Of a DNA stretch of 32,565 nt, positions 7,681-16,738 are shown in pieces; within the stretch, counting starts at the first letter, position 1, and every line of letters begins with the position of its first letter. The DNA is from a virus: IMG/VR virus record IMGVR_UViG_3300018080_000419, positions 1 to 32,565 of that record, one strand, 5' to 3'. The notes under the pieces were generated by a model. That model searched no databases and was not told the origin of the DNA. It was given only the letters and a program-made list of their open reading frames with translations. The translations under genes were made by a program, and so were the position numbers.

Positions 7681-8208
7681 ATGCTTCAATATAACATAAT
7701 TCCTATAGCTATTACACAAGTTAATTGGGAAAAGTTCATACACTTTTACAAAGAGTGTGTGGGCGAAAGCCCGACTCGTGGATTAGATAATCAAAAGATA
7801 CCTCTCAAAGACCCCGCCTCATTCTGCGCTAGTCTTGGATTCGATGATAACCCACTCAATACTTTGCGTGGTAGTCGTGATTCTGAGAATGCAAAGAAAC
7901 ATGCCTCATTCAGTGTGATTACAAATATCGATACCGAACTCCTTATCCAAATACTCAAGTATACGGAACTCAAGTGTGCAACCAAGAAAGCACAAGCAGG
8001 AATACTGGTTGTTATTTCTGGTAATATACTTGAGTGGCGTGACGCTATTGTTGCTGGATGTAAAGAATACTCAGTATTCAATTTAAGGGTATTCATGAAT
8101 CAATGTCACGGGATTCTTTCATCAAGTAAATATCGTGAGATATTCTATAACTATTCACAAGTAAAATGCTATAAAGGTGATGGTACTTTCATCTTGAAAC
8201 ATCAATGA
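7681..8208 (+). CDS. Unknown protein coupled to the second Dam-type methylase
   Basis: 175 aa from ATG 7681, preceded by AGAGAGAAG. The region around residues 80-130 (HASFSVITNIDTELLIQILK, then GILVVISGNILEWRDAI) recalls the general pattern of flavin-dependent thymidylate synthase ThyX, but the RHRxxSxxxxS signature is absent, so I do not assign it. The TGA overlaps the ATG of the methylase gene (ATGA), and the protein may act with it. The C-terminus ends in DGTFILKHQ. Function not recognised. Confidence 0.75.
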   Translation: MLQYNIIPIAITQVNWEKFIHFYKECVGESPTRGLDNQKIPLKDPASFCASLGFDDNPLNTLRGSRDSENAKKHASFSVITNIDTELLIQILKYTELKCATKKAQAGILVVISGNILEWRDAIVAGCKEYSVFNLRVFMNQCHGILSSSKYREIFYNYSQVKCYKGDGTFILKHQ

Positions 8209-8936
8209 AATATCTAGGATCAAAAGCAAGAATTGTTAATGACTTAAAGGAACTGGTTTGTGATGGACGCAAGCCAGGACAATTTGTTGTTGATCCGTTT
8301 TGTGGTGGTTGTAATTTCATTGATAGGATACCCAATCCTAGATACATTAGTGACAGTCACTATTATCTTATTGCAATGTGGGATAGATTAGTGAATCATA
8401 ATTGGGATCCTCCGTCTCACGTTTCAGAGGATTTATATAAAGAATTACAACATAATCCAAGAGGCCACGAACCTTGGCTCGTCGGCTTCGTTGGGTTTGG
8501 TTGTTCATTTGGTGCAAAATGGTTTGCAGGATACGCTCGTGGGAATACCCGCAACTATGCACTTGAAACAGCGAGAGCATTACGTTTACAGGCGGATAGA
8601 TTACAAGGATCAATAATCGAACATAGACACTATCAGAATATAGTCATTCCTGATAATTCAATCATCTATTGTGATCCACCCTATAATAGAACAACTGAAT
8701 ATGACCAAGAGTTTAACAGTTCTAGGTTCTGGGATTGGGTTAGACAAATGATCGCAAAGGGACATCGTGTTTATGTTAGTGAGTATCAAGCTCCGTCGGA
8801 TTTTGTTTGTATCTATGAGAAACCAGTTAATTGTTCTATCGCAGAAAATAGAAAGGAGACAAGGATAGAGAAACTATTTACACAATCATCATGCTTATCA
8901 TTGATGCAGAAATTAAACATATCATTTGAGGATTAA
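8205..8936 (+). CDS. Second Dam-type DNA adenine methyltransferase
   Basis: 243 aa, slightly short for the class. MKYLGSKARI at the N-terminus is the D12-class motif, VDPFCGGCNF (29-38) replaces the usual FxGxG AdoMet loop and has two Cys, and DPPY at 157-160 is the catalytic motif. It is not close to the methylase at 1020 and probably has a different target site. Start ATG 8205 overlaps the upstream stop by 4 bases. Two methylases on opposite transcription arms suggest separate timing or separate restriction systems to evade; this is inference. Confidence 0.88.
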   Translation: MKYLGSKARIVNDLKELVCDGRKPGQFVVDPFCGGCNFIDRIPNPRYISDSHYYLIAMWDRLVNHNWDPPSHVSEDLYKELQHNPRGHEPWLVGFVGFGCSFGAKWFAGYARGNTRNYALETARALRLQADRLQGSIIEHRHYQNIVIPDNSIIYCDPPYNRTTEYDQEFNSSRFWDWVRQMIAKGHRVYVSEYQAPSDFVCIYEKPVNCSIAENRKETRIEKLFTQSSCLSLMQKLNISFED

Positions 8937-8937
8937 C

Positions 8938-10893
8938 ATGCAAAGTCTAAGAACCAAATTCAAAGCAGGAAACTATTACAAGCCAGTCACATTGGAATTT
9001 GATGGCAACCGCATATATATCAATTTTCGATACAACAAGTATCTGATAAACGAGATTAAAGAATCTATGTCTCGCCCAAAATATCATGGTTTTGATGATG
9101 TGAAGCCTCGTAAAATTTGGTCAGTTGAAAATGATCTCAGAACACAATTCATTATACAGCGTCTTGAGAACAAGAACCCTTATGCTCGATACGATGAAGA
9201 ATTACCCGATGATTTGGAAACAAATAGACCATTATATAAACATCAAAAGAAGATGGTGGTTCATGGCTTGAACAGACATTATGTTGTCTGGGCGTGTGAA
9301 ATGGGAACAGGTAAAACTCTATCCATGATTGAGTTGATGGAAAAAGCTAAAGTACGAAACCCTTTAGCTTGGTATGTCGGGCCGAAGTCTGGTGTCAAAG
9401 CTGTCAACATGGAATTAGAGAAGTGGGGAGCGTTGGTATTACCACGAATGTTCACCTATGAAGGATTGGTAAAAGAACTTGAAGAGTGGATTGATGGGAC
9501 ACCCGCACCAAGAGTCGTGGTTTTCGATGAGTCATCCAAACTCAAGAATCCAACATCCAAGCGGTCCCAAGCTGCCTTACATCTAGCCAATTCTGTCAGA
9601 GAGCAGTGGGGTGATAATGGTTACACGATTCTCATGTCTGGTACTCCTGCACCTAAGAGTCCTGTTGATTGGTGGCATCAGTGTGAAGTCGCCTGCCCTG
9701 GATTCTTACGTGAGGGAAATATCCACACATTTAAGAAAAGATTGTGTATCGTTGAGGAACGACAAAGCGTAACAGGTGGTGTGTATCCACACATTGTCAC
9801 ATGGTTAGATGATGAGAATAAGTGTAATAAATGTGGTATGGATAAAGAGGATAACATACATGGCCCTGCATGTGATGTTTTTGGCGAAAATGAAACACAC
9901 GAATTTGTGCCATCTGTGAATGAAATTGCTAAATTATATCGACGAATGTCCGGTTTGGTTCTTGTGCAGTTCAAGAAAGATTGTTTAGATCTACCGGAAA
10001 AACAATACAAGGTTATCAAGATCAAGCCTACTATCGAAATGATACGGGCATCAAAACTTATTGTTGCGAAATCTGCAAGGGCAATAACAGCCTTGTCATT
10101 GTTACGAGAATTGAGTGACGGGTTCCAGTATGAAGAAGTGAGAGATGGGGAGCAAGTGTGTCCAGAGTGTAAGGGTAAGAAAACAGTCATCATACCTATC
10201 CCCATAGAAGAGCAAGACCCATTTTCAGAACCTGTTGAAATTTCTGAAGATAGATTTGAGGAACAAGAGCATACTTGCCCTCATTGTGGTGGGATAGGAA
10301 AAACCCCGATCTTCAAGAGGTCAACAGCCGTCATTGGAGAGAACCCAAAAGACAAACAGCTTATTCAAGATTTAGAGGATCATGAGGATGTTGGTCGTTT
10401 GGTTGTGTGGGCTGGATTCACAGGAACGATTGACCACATTGTTGAAGTGTGTAAAAGTCGTGGTTGGAATGTTTTGAGAATTGATGGGCGTGGATACACT
10501 GGCTTCGATCCATATGGTTCACCAATTAACTCACAAGATTTGCTGTACGCTATGGATGGATCACATCCGAAGAAACAACATTATTACGATCTTTATGGTA
10601 AAGTTGTAGTTGTTGCTAATCCCGAAGCGGGTGGTATGGCTCTTACATTAAATGCTAGTCCAACGGAAATCTTTTATTCTAACAGCTTCAAGGGTGAAGC
10701 AAGAATGCAAGCTGAGGATCGTGGGCATCGTCCTGGTATGGATACAAACCGTGGACTTACTATTGTAGATTACATTTGCCTACCAACAGACCAACTTGTC
10801 CTTGATAACTTGAAAAAGAAGAAGAAATTACAGGACTTGACACTTGGAGAATTAAACACTTATGTCAAAGTTGATCACGAAGAAGAACGATAA
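8938..10893 (+). CDS. SNF2-type superfamily 2 helicase with zinc-cluster insertions
   Basis: 651 aa from ATG 8938 (GAGG 7 bases upstream). Motif I is CEMGTGKT (about 119-127), motif II reads FDESS (Asp197, Glu198) rather than DEAH, motif III MSGTPAP, and motif VI QAEDRGHRPG (591-600) carries the arginine fingers. Two Cys pairs, CNKC near 296 and CPEC(408-411)/CPHC(447-450), form zinc-ribbon insertions, the second resembling DnaJ zinc fingers. Phage SNF2-like ATPases remodel or translocate on double-stranded DNA, for example in replication or recombination. It lies 1 base after the methylase stop. Confidence 0.9.
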   Translation: MQSLRTKFKAGNYYKPVTLEFDGNRIYINFRYNKYLINEIKESMSRPKYHGFDDVKPRKIWSVENDLRTQFIIQRLENKNPYARYDEELPDDLETNRPLYKHQKKMVVHGLNRHYVVWACEMGTGKTLSMIELMEKAKVRNPLAWYVGPKSGVKAVNMELEKWGALVLPRMFTYEGLVKELEEWIDGTPAPRVVVFDESSKLKNPTSKRSQAALHLANSVREQWGDNGYTILMSGTPAPKSPVDWWHQCEVACPGFLREGNIHTFKKRLCIVEERQSVTGGVYPHIVTWLDDENKCNKCGMDKEDNIHGPACDVFGENETHEFVPSVNEIAKLYRRMSGLVLVQFKKDCLDLPEKQYKVIKIKPTIEMIRASKLIVAKSARAITALSLLRELSDGFQYEEVRDGEQVCPECKGKKTVIIPIPIEEQDPFSEPVEISEDRFEEQEHTCPHCGGIGKTPIFKRSTAVIGENPKDKQLIQDLEDHEDVGRLVVWAGFTGTIDHIVEVCKSRGWNVLRIDGRGYTGFDPYGSPINSQDLLYAMDGSHPKKQHYYDLYGKVVVVANPEAGGMALTLNASPTEIFYSNSFKGEARMQAEDRGHRPGMDTNRGLTIVDYICLPTDQLVLDNLKKKKKLQDLTLGELNTYVKVDHEEER

Positions 10894-11065
10894 TGCACAT
10901 CCAGATCATGGAAAGTGTGTATTGCATTTTGCTTGTACTTGTAACAAAAACTTGTGGCAAGTTCGTGGGAGAGAAATTACATGTTCTAGGTGTGAAAGAG
11001 TTTGGTATGCACCAACTCTTGATGAAGGAAACGAAGCAATATTAAAGGAAAAGAAAAATGACTGA
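10862..11065 (+). CDS. Small zinc-ribbon-like protein
   Basis: 67 aa. Four Cys/His candidates (CVLHFACTC, then CSRCERVW) fit a compact zinc ribbon, a common nucleic-acid-binding element in phage replication operons. It overlaps the helicase end by 32 bases and its last codons overlap the next ParB-like gene by 8, so all three are probably translated together. GGAGA lies about 11 bases before the ATG, a little far. Function not known. Confidence 0.65.
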   Translation: MSKLITKKNDNAHPDHGKCVLHFACTCNKNLWQVRGREITCSRCERVWYAPTLDEGNEAILKEKKND

Positions 11066-11894
11066 ACAGACTCTTTTATCGGTTCCATTGAGTGAGATAC
11101 TTGCTGATGATCAATTTAACTGTCGTGGCAGGATTGACGCCTTTGACGTAGCAGACCTTGCTGAAGACATCAAGATGAATGGATTACTTCAGCCTGTTCT
11201 TCTAGGCCCGCTACCCAAAGACTTTGAGTTAGATGGTGTGAAGAAATATCGTCTGGTTGCAGGGTTTCGTCGTTTCCACGCACATCAAATTATTAAGGCT
11301 GAAAAGATTCGTGCAATCTTTGATGACTCAATGGGTGATGAAGTCAAGGCCAGATGTTTCAATCTGACAGAGAACATTCAACGTAAAGACTTGACTATTG
11401 TTCAAGAAGCCAAAGCGTTGTCCAAGCTGTATGAATTGGGGATTTCAGAGGTTGAAGCTGCTGAAAGATTAAACAAATCCCGTGGCTGGATTCAGATGCG
11501 TTACATGACGTTGAAACTTCCCGAGGACGTTCAAAAAGAGATACATGCTGGTGTGATTACACAATCACACATTCGAGATCTGTACACACGCTACATTAAG
11601 GGTGGAACAAAAGCATGTGTTGAGTCCGCGTTGGCTGTCAAGAAAGCCAAGGAGCGTGGAGAACGGGTTCCTTCGATCATCAACAAAGCAAAGAAGAACA
11701 AAGAAAGCAAGAAGCATCGTCGCCGGCCTGAGATATTTGATATGATGGATGCGATCCGAGATGGCGGGATTCCAAACTGTGAAATTCATCGCGCTCTTGC
11801 TTGGGCTGCAGGTGAAATTTCAACGGGTGAACTCTTCGAATCATTGAAAGAATATGCTGACAGAAACGGCTATGATTTCATGCCAATGTTGTAG
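11058..11894 (+). CDS. Second ParB/Spo0J-like protein
   Basis: 278 aa, closer to canonical ParB than the one at 5785. Residues 67-76 read VAGFRRFHAH (the GERRxxA nucleotide-binding box), 102-112 NLTENIQRKDL is the ENxQR box, and a helix-turn-helix follows at about 129-150 (ISEVEAAERLNKSRGWIQMR). A basic stretch KKNKESKKHRRR at about 214-225 could bind nucleic acid. The C-terminus is unlike known ParB dimer domains. It may bind parS-like sites such as the palindromes at 26655-26741. Phage ParB-like proteins can also be nucleases or regulators. It directly precedes the DNA polymerase gene. Confidence 0.9.
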   Translation: MTEQTLLSVPLSEILADDQFNCRGRIDAFDVADLAEDIKMNGLLQPVLLGPLPKDFELDGVKKYRLVAGFRRFHAHQIIKAEKIRAIFDDSMGDEVKARCFNLTENIQRKDLTIVQEAKALSKLYELGISEVEAAERLNKSRGWIQMRYMTLKLPEDVQKEIHAGVITQSHIRDLYTRYIKGGTKACVESALAVKKAKERGERVPSIINKAKKNKESKKHRRRPEIFDMMDAIRDGGIPNCEIHRALAWAAGEISTGELFESLKEYADRNGYDFMPML

Positions 11895-11903
11895 GTATAA
11901 AGA

Positions 11904-14390
11904 ATGATATTCTTCGATACAGAAACAATAGGACTCCACGGCATCGCGTGTCTCATTCAATGGGCACGCGATGACGGGGAGGTACATCTACACGATGTGT
12001 TCTATGAGCCTGTTGAAAAGACTCTCGAACTCATCGAAATGTTTTGTGATGAAGAGGATGGTGTTTGTGGATTTAATTTAGCATTTGACTGGTTTCATCT
12101 TTGCAAGTTGTATACCACATTTATGCAGTTCCAGGATAGAGAAACTATCCCAATAGACCATATAAACGAAGTTGCAGTATTCGAGGAGAGAGCTAGACTC
12201 GGGCCGTGTGTCAAGCCTAAGAAAGCGTGTGATATTATGTTACATGCAAGACACGGGGAATATCAGTCTACAATGGAACGAGATGATATTCGTATCAAAA
12301 AAGTTCCAACTCTTCTTGCACATGAACTGGCTGAGGAATTATCCACACGCATCCCTATTAAAGACATCTATTTTGCTCGTAAAAAGAACAAGAAACAACG
12401 GTGGGTTGTGGATGATGTGACCGATGACTTTGGTGACATTATTCCAGAGTTCAAAGATATAAGATTATCTTTCGCACCATCAAGCGGCTTAAAGTCTCTA
12501 GCTGCTGATGCATTAGGTGTTGAAGATGATGACATCTTATTGTTTTCAAATATTGAACCAGATAAACACTACGCCCCTCTTGAAATGGGATATGCTCCTT
12601 ATGCACTAGCCCCGTTTAAGGAAAAGAAAACAGGTAAGATAATTCATCCCTCACCTAGCAACTGGCATAAAAAATGGCCACAAGTAGCAGAACATTATTG
12701 TGCGCATTGGCGACACCATAGACTTGCCCGTAAGTATGCTGGTAATGATGTTATTTACACTCGTGACTTGTGGAAGTTCTTTGGTAAGCCCGAAGCGGGT
12801 GACTATGAAAGCACGTTAGCTTGTATGGTTGGGGCAGTAAGGTGGCGTGGATTCAAGGTTGATGTTGAGAAGATGAAACAACTAAGAACAGATGCATATG
12901 GTAAATTGCATCTGATTAAACGCATTGTTGATTTCAATTCTCCAGTTGTTTGTCGTAAGTATCTTGAACAAGTTCTCACTGATACCGAAATGATGGTAAT
13001 GCGTGAGAATGAGAAAATAAGCACAAAGAAAAACATCCTTGAAGAAATTGTTAAGTGGCGAGATTCGGAGGTTTGCAGTTATTGCAATGGATCGGGCACA
13101 ACCGGAACCACGGAACAAACTTTCGAGGAGATTATTGCAGGGATTGGTGAATCCGAGAATACTTGCCCACATTGTGTTGGTGGGTTGATTGAAACGGATA
13201 AGCCACATCCAGCGGCCAAACGTGCTCAACACATATTAGATGGTCGACGTATTCAAAAAGAGATTGAGTTATATGACAAAATACTTCTTGCAGACAGATT
13301 TCATGCATCCTTCAAAGTTATTGGCACCTTGTCTGACCGAATGGCAGGATCTGATGGACTTAACGCACAAGGAATTAAACACTCTACTGAAGTCCGAGAA
13401 TGCTTTGTTCTCGCAGATGAGGGTGAAGAACTTGATGGTGGTGACTTTGACGGATTTGAAGTTTCCATTGCTGATGCTGTCTACCAAGATGAGACACTAC
13501 ATAAGGAACTCACAACCCCAACAACATGCGTTGAGTGTGGAGGTTCGGGGTGTGATATTTGTGGCAACACAGGAAAGATCAAGTATAAAATTCATGCCCT
13601 TTTCGGCTCATGCTTGTTTCCCACAATGACTCCATTTGAGATAACAAAATCAAAAAATGATCCGCCACCTAAAGACTACTATGATAGATCTAAACGTGGT
13701 GTGTTTGCTTTGATGTATGGGGGTGAGGCGTACACGTTACAGACAAGAGTTGGTGTATCTGAAAGTGTAGCAGAGGAAGCCTATCAAAAATGGATTTCCA
13801 AATACAAGCAGTGGGGAAAAGCTAGACGTAACATATATGATAAATTCTGTTCTATGCGACAACCTAACGGATTAGGTACTCGTGTTGAGTGGAATGACCC
13901 AGCCGAGTACATTGAGTCAATATTCGGATTTCGTCGTTACTTCACTCTTGAAAACAGAATAACGAAAGCACTATATGACTTAGGTGAAAAACCGCCAAAG
14001 AAATGGTTAGAACTTGGTAAACACATCAAAGTCACTAGACGCGATAGGGAGCAAACTTCAGTTGGTGCATTAAGGTCAGCATTATTTGCTGCGGCATTTG
14101 CAATGCAAGCTGCTTGTATGAGAGCTGCAGCTAACCATGAGATACAATCACCTGGTGCTACTATAACAAAGAAACTACAGTGTGAAATTTGGACATTACA
14201 ACCAGCTGGAATACATCCTTGGTTTGTTAGACCGTTGAATGTTCATGATGAAGTGATGAATGTGTCAGATCCGATAATTGCTTGTGATGTTAAAACTATT
14301 GTCAATAAATTTGTTAATGGTAAGAAGAATGTTATACCTTTAATTCAAATGGAGTGGAAACAAGGATTATCGTCATGGGCGGACAAATAA
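11904..14390 (+). CDS. Family A DNA polymerase with 3'-5' exonuclease and two zinc clusters
   Basis: 828 aa. The exonuclease domain has FDTETIG (Asp5, Glu7), GFNLAFDWFHL (Asp62) and YAGNDVIYTRDL (Asp281). The polymerase domain has motif A GDFDGFE (Asp514), motif B with Lys597 to Tyr605 (KRGVFALMY), and motif C HDE (781-783). There is no 5'-3' exonuclease domain, as in T7-type enzymes. Unusually, two Cys clusters interrupt it: C391-x2-C394/C421-x2-C424 before the palm and C542-x2-C545-x4-C550-x2-C553 between motifs A and B. This is the replicative polymerase, probably working with the primase-helicase and ligase of this window. Confidence 0.95.
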   Translation: MIFFDTETIGLHGIACLIQWARDDGEVHLHDVFYEPVEKTLELIEMFCDEEDGVCGFNLAFDWFHLCKLYTTFMQFQDRETIPIDHINEVAVFEERARLGPCVKPKKACDIMLHARHGEYQSTMERDDIRIKKVPTLLAHELAEELSTRIPIKDIYFARKKNKKQRWVVDDVTDDFGDIIPEFKDIRLSFAPSSGLKSLAADALGVEDDDILLFSNIEPDKHYAPLEMGYAPYALAPFKEKKTGKIIHPSPSNWHKKWPQVAEHYCAHWRHHRLARKYAGNDVIYTRDLWKFFGKPEAGDYESTLACMVGAVRWRGFKVDVEKMKQLRTDAYGKLHLIKRIVDFNSPVVCRKYLEQVLTDTEMMVMRENEKISTKKNILEEIVKWRDSEVCSYCNGSGTTGTTEQTFEEIIAGIGESENTCPHCVGGLIETDKPHPAAKRAQHILDGRRIQKEIELYDKILLADRFHASFKVIGTLSDRMAGSDGLNAQGIKHSTEVRECFVLADEGEELDGGDFDGFEVSIADAVYQDETLHKELTTPTTCVECGGSGCDICGNTGKIKYKIHALFGSCLFPTMTPFEITKSKNDPPPKDYYDRSKRGVFALMYGGEAYTLQTRVGVSESVAEEAYQKWISKYKQWGKARRNIYDKFCSMRQPNGLGTRVEWNDPAEYIESIFGFRRYFTLENRITKALYDLGEKPPKKWLELGKHIKVTRRDREQTSVGALRSALFAAAFAMQAACMRAAANHEIQSPGATITKKLQCEIWTLQPAGIHPWFVRPLNVHDEVMNVSDPIIACDVKTIVNKFVNGKKNVIPLIQMEWKQGLSSWADK

Positions 14391-14758
14391 CAATGTGGCC
14401 TGTTACAGGTGTTGATACTTATAGTGAATTAACTGATAGTGTTCATGATGCTGTTTTGAAGTTACGAAATATTGATCGCGTTATACATACATCAGCGTTT
14501 AAGCAAGTCTGGGATCATGCCGCTCATGATGAAAAGTTTGATGCTCTATATCATATTGCTAATTTAGATAAAGCGTCTTTAATACGTTGGATGCGTGGAC
14601 ATCCAGATGTAGAACTAGGAGCCAAAACATATGATTCATTGCGTTCTATTGCGAGTGAATTAAATATTCCAAAATACTCGCGTCTTGACAAGGCATTGTT
14701 GATACAAGAAATCACAGAAGCAAGGAAAAAACGAAATGGAGAAGTTAAGTCACGTTAA
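14375..14758 (+). CDS. SAP/Rho-N-like small DNA-binding protein (likely)
   Basis: 127 aa from ATG 14375 (AAGGA 9 bases upstream); ATG 14393, just after the polymerase stop, is an alternative. The C-terminal segment DSLRSIASELNIPKYSRLDK followed by ALLIQEI has the LrxIAxelgI-x-sRlkKxxLI pattern of SAP and Rho N-terminal domains, which bind nucleic acids. The N-terminal part is helical with no known motif. It overlaps both neighbours, so it belongs to the polymerase transcription unit. Binding is inferred from the fold pattern. Confidence 0.75.
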   Translation: MGGQITMWPVTGVDTYSELTDSVHDAVLKLRNIDRVIHTSAFKQVWDHAAHDEKFDALYHIANLDKASLIRWMRGHPDVELGAKTYDSLRSIASELNIPKYSRLDKALLIQEITEARKKRNGEVKSR

Positions 14759-15140
14759 AACATTGTTACATATAATGCGCAATGAAATTAGAGATGTTGG
14801 TCTTGATAAATATTTATGTTTACATGATGAAATCTCCTTGGTTGAAGATTCATGGTTGGATGAAGCTATCACGTGGCTAGAAGGGATTGTTGAGAATGAG
14901 GCTCAACAGTTGAGAGATATATTGAAGTGCCAGCCTAAAGAGCAATGGGACTGGTATGATCGCAGTGGGCTTTATGAAGAGACTGTCGAATATCGGTTGC
15001 GAGAAAAAGCGCGTGTTGCACTGCGTAAAGTTATCCGTTCAAAGAAGCGACCAAAATTATTCAAGAAGTCGCGTGTAGAAAGCCATATAAGGAGAATGAA
15101 AAATGTCCAAGCAAAAGATAACAAAAACCAAGATTCGTGA
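14736..15140 (+). CDS. Unknown helical, highly charged protein
   Basis: 134 aa. Predicted mostly helical, with an acidic N-terminal half and a strongly basic C-terminal tail (RSKKRPKLFKKSRVESHIRR) that could contact nucleic acid. It overlaps the genes on both sides (23 and 38 bases). AAGCAAGGA lies about 12 bases before the ATG. No domain recognised. Confidence 0.75.
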   Translation: MEKLSHVKTLLHIMRNEIRDVGLDKYLCLHDEISLVEDSWLDEAITWLEGIVENEAQQLRDILKCQPKEQWDWYDRSGLYEETVEYRLREKARVALRKVIRSKKRPKLFKKSRVESHIRRMKNVQAKDNKNQDS

Positions 15141-15384
15141 TTTTCTGAATGGGATTAAGTTTGATCCCAATGAGACAACTATTGCACCAGTAGTTGAACT
15201 TAATGATGAACATTATTGTATCGCTCGCGCACGTATTCTTCTACAAGAAGCCGAACTGTGTGTCGGGGCAGATTCTGAGCGTCGCGTGATTCAAGCTATC
15301 AAACTTCAAACGCTTTCGGTTCTAATCAAAAGAGAAAAGGATAAGATCCGTGGACAAATTGAAGACCAAACGAACCAGGCATAA
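15103..15384 (+). CDS. Unknown small protein
   Basis: 93 aa with a clear AAGGAG site 10 bases before ATG 15103. Mostly helical, with single Cys residues that do not form a cluster. Its end overlaps the nuclease gene by 35 bases. No family recognised. Confidence 0.75.
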   Translation: MSKQKITKTKIRDFLNGIKFDPNETTIAPVVELNDEHYCIARARILLQEAELCVGADSERRVIQAIKLQTLSVLIKREKDKIRGQIEDQTNQA

Positions 15385-15715
15385 TGGGCCAGAAAGAAAA
15401 ATACAAAATGACATCATCAAGATGTTACGTTACAAGGGTTGGTTTGTCAAAGAAACCCATGGTAACATGTATCAACAAGGATTCCCTGATCTATATGCTA
15501 CACATGAAATGTATGGTATTCGTTGGATTGAAGTAAAGAACCCAGAAGCCTTTCATTTCACACAAGCACAGCTCCGTGACTTTAGGCTGTTTACAGCACA
15601 TGGAACAAAGATCTGGGTATTAGTCGCCGCCACCACAACAGAATACAATAAATTATTCCGTGAACCTAATTGGTGGCAATATTTGCAAATCTTCAAGGAA
15701 TGTGTCACAAAATAA
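15350..15715 (+). CDS. VRR-NUC domain nuclease
   Basis: 121 aa from a GTG at 15350 (AAAAGGA about 9 bases upstream); no ATG fits. The stand-alone VRR-NUC pattern of phage proteins is complete: Glu15 and Gln19 in PERKIQN, GFPDL at 44-48 (Asp47), and IEVK at 60-63 (Glu61, Lys63), followed by Gln72 or Gln74. These PD-(D/E)XK-fold enzymes cut branched DNA such as Holliday junctions or flaps. It would help resolve replication or recombination intermediates. Confidence 0.9.
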   Translation: MDKLKTKRTRHNGPERKIQNDIIKMLRYKGWFVKETHGNMYQQGFPDLYATHEMYGIRWIEVKNPEAFHFTQAQLRDFRLFTAHGTKIWVLVAATTTEYNKLFREPNWWQYLQIFKECVTK

Positions 15716-15725
15716 GGAAAACAAA

Positions 15726-16199
15726 ATGAAACGCATTGGATTATTTGTTGATGTTTCAAATCTATATTACACGCTGAAGCGTGAATATAAAAGAAAACTG
15801 GACTACGCAAAGCTCAAAGAATTTGTTGAGGATATGGGTGAAATTCAAGTGATGATTGCCTATGGTGCATCAAAAAATGGGTGTGCTAAGAAGTTCATTT
15901 ACAAACTTGATACGCTAGGGTATCAAACAAAATTCAAAGAAGTCAAGACGTTCCAGAACGCAACATCTATTCGCCATAAAGCAGATCAAGATGTTGCTAT
16001 TGCTGTTGACATGTTAAATATGTGTGATCGTCTTGACCTTATTATTCTTGTGTCTGCTGATGGTGACTTACTACCCGCAGTCGAAACTCTTATGTCTAAA
16101 GGTATCAATGTCCTTATAATCGGATGCAACATATCACACGACTTCAAAGCTGTTGCTCGTGAAGTTATCGAGATACCACAATCACTATTGGAGAATTGA
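15726..16199 (+). CDS. NYN/LabA-like (PIN-fold) ribonuclease
   Basis: 157 aa from ATG 15726 (AAGGA 7 bases upstream). The N-terminal FVDVSNLY (Asp9, Asn12), KADQDVAIAVDM (85-96; Asp87, Asp89) and VSADGDLLP (109-117; Asp112, Asp114) are the acidic residues of the NYN domain, a metal-dependent RNase fold related to PIN. In a phage it could degrade host or early mRNA, or process tRNA. Its stop is 2 bases before the next start. Specific substrate unknown. Confidence 0.88.
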   Translation: MKRIGLFVDVSNLYYTLKREYKRKLDYAKLKEFVEDMGEIQVMIAYGASKNGCAKKFIYKLDTLGYQTKFKEVKTFQNATSIRHKADQDVAIAVDMLNMCDRLDLIILVSADGDLLPAVETLMSKGINVLIIGCNISHDFKAVAREVIEIPQSLLEN

Positions 16200-16201
16200 A
16201 G

Positions 16202-16681
16202 ATGAAACTATTAACCATGCCTCCTGGAAAACCCGTTTGTATGATTTATGCTTATGCTATGTTGATGGATAAACATCCACAAGATGTAATCAACGCTTTA
16301 GGACACGATGGTCTTGATGTCTGGTTTGCGGGCGCGATTGGTAATAAACGATATCGCGGCATCATTATGCAAGATCTCCAAGACTTAGCAAATGATGAAG
16401 GATATCTACTCGCACCAATCTCCGAATATCCAGCAGTCCAAAATGATCCACACATTGAGGGTATCATGATTCATGAGCCTCACGTCTGTGAAGCGCGTAT
16501 ACGCAGGTACTTGAATAACACAAAAGGTATTTTACGGACGATAAATAATCGTGGTACACACGCAATGGCGTGGGATGGAGTACAAGCATATGACCCACGT
16601 GGGTATATATTAAGACTGCATGATTTGAAAGATCAGATTCATGACTATTGGATTCTGACCTCAAAAATCTCGAATCGATAA
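16202..16681 (+). CDS. Papain/C39-like cysteine peptidase-fold protein
   Basis: 159 aa from ATG 16202 with GGAG about 9 bases upstream. Cys13 in PVCMIYAYAML, His120 in GTHAMAWDG and Asp131 in AYDPRG are in the order and context of a C39/papain-type catalytic triad; the HAxxWDG-x3-YDP ending is typical of this fold. It might process a phage protein or attack a host one; no partner is evident. It is the last gene before the sigma-factor promoter, 57 bases upstream of the sigma gene. Confidence 0.7.
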   Translation: MKLLTMPPGKPVCMIYAYAMLMDKHPQDVINALGHDGLDVWFAGAIGNKRYRGIIMQDLQDLANDEGYLLAPISEYPAVQNDPHIEGIMIHEPHVCEARIRRYLNNTKGILRTINNRGTHAMAWDGVQAYDPRGYILRLHDLKDQIHDYWILTSKISNR

Positions 16682-16705
16682 TCAAATCGTGTTCAAAGTA
16701 ACAAT

Positions 16706-16733
16706 TTGACTTTCTCTAAATATGTGCTATAGT
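16706..16733 (+). promoter_or_regulatory. Consensus host-type sigma70 promoter before the sigma gene
   Basis: TTGACT at 16706-16711, a 16-base spacer, and TATAGT at 16728-16733. This is the best sigma70-type promoter seen in the window. The expected start site falls at or next to the ATG at 16739, so the transcript would be leaderless or nearly so. Confidence 0.7.
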
Positions 16734-16738
16734 AAGTT

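Noticed and set aside
7681-8208. Flavin-dependent thymidylate synthase (ThyX)
   Set aside because: Some hydrophobic pattern is similar, but the RHRxxSxxxxS signature and substrate residues are missing.
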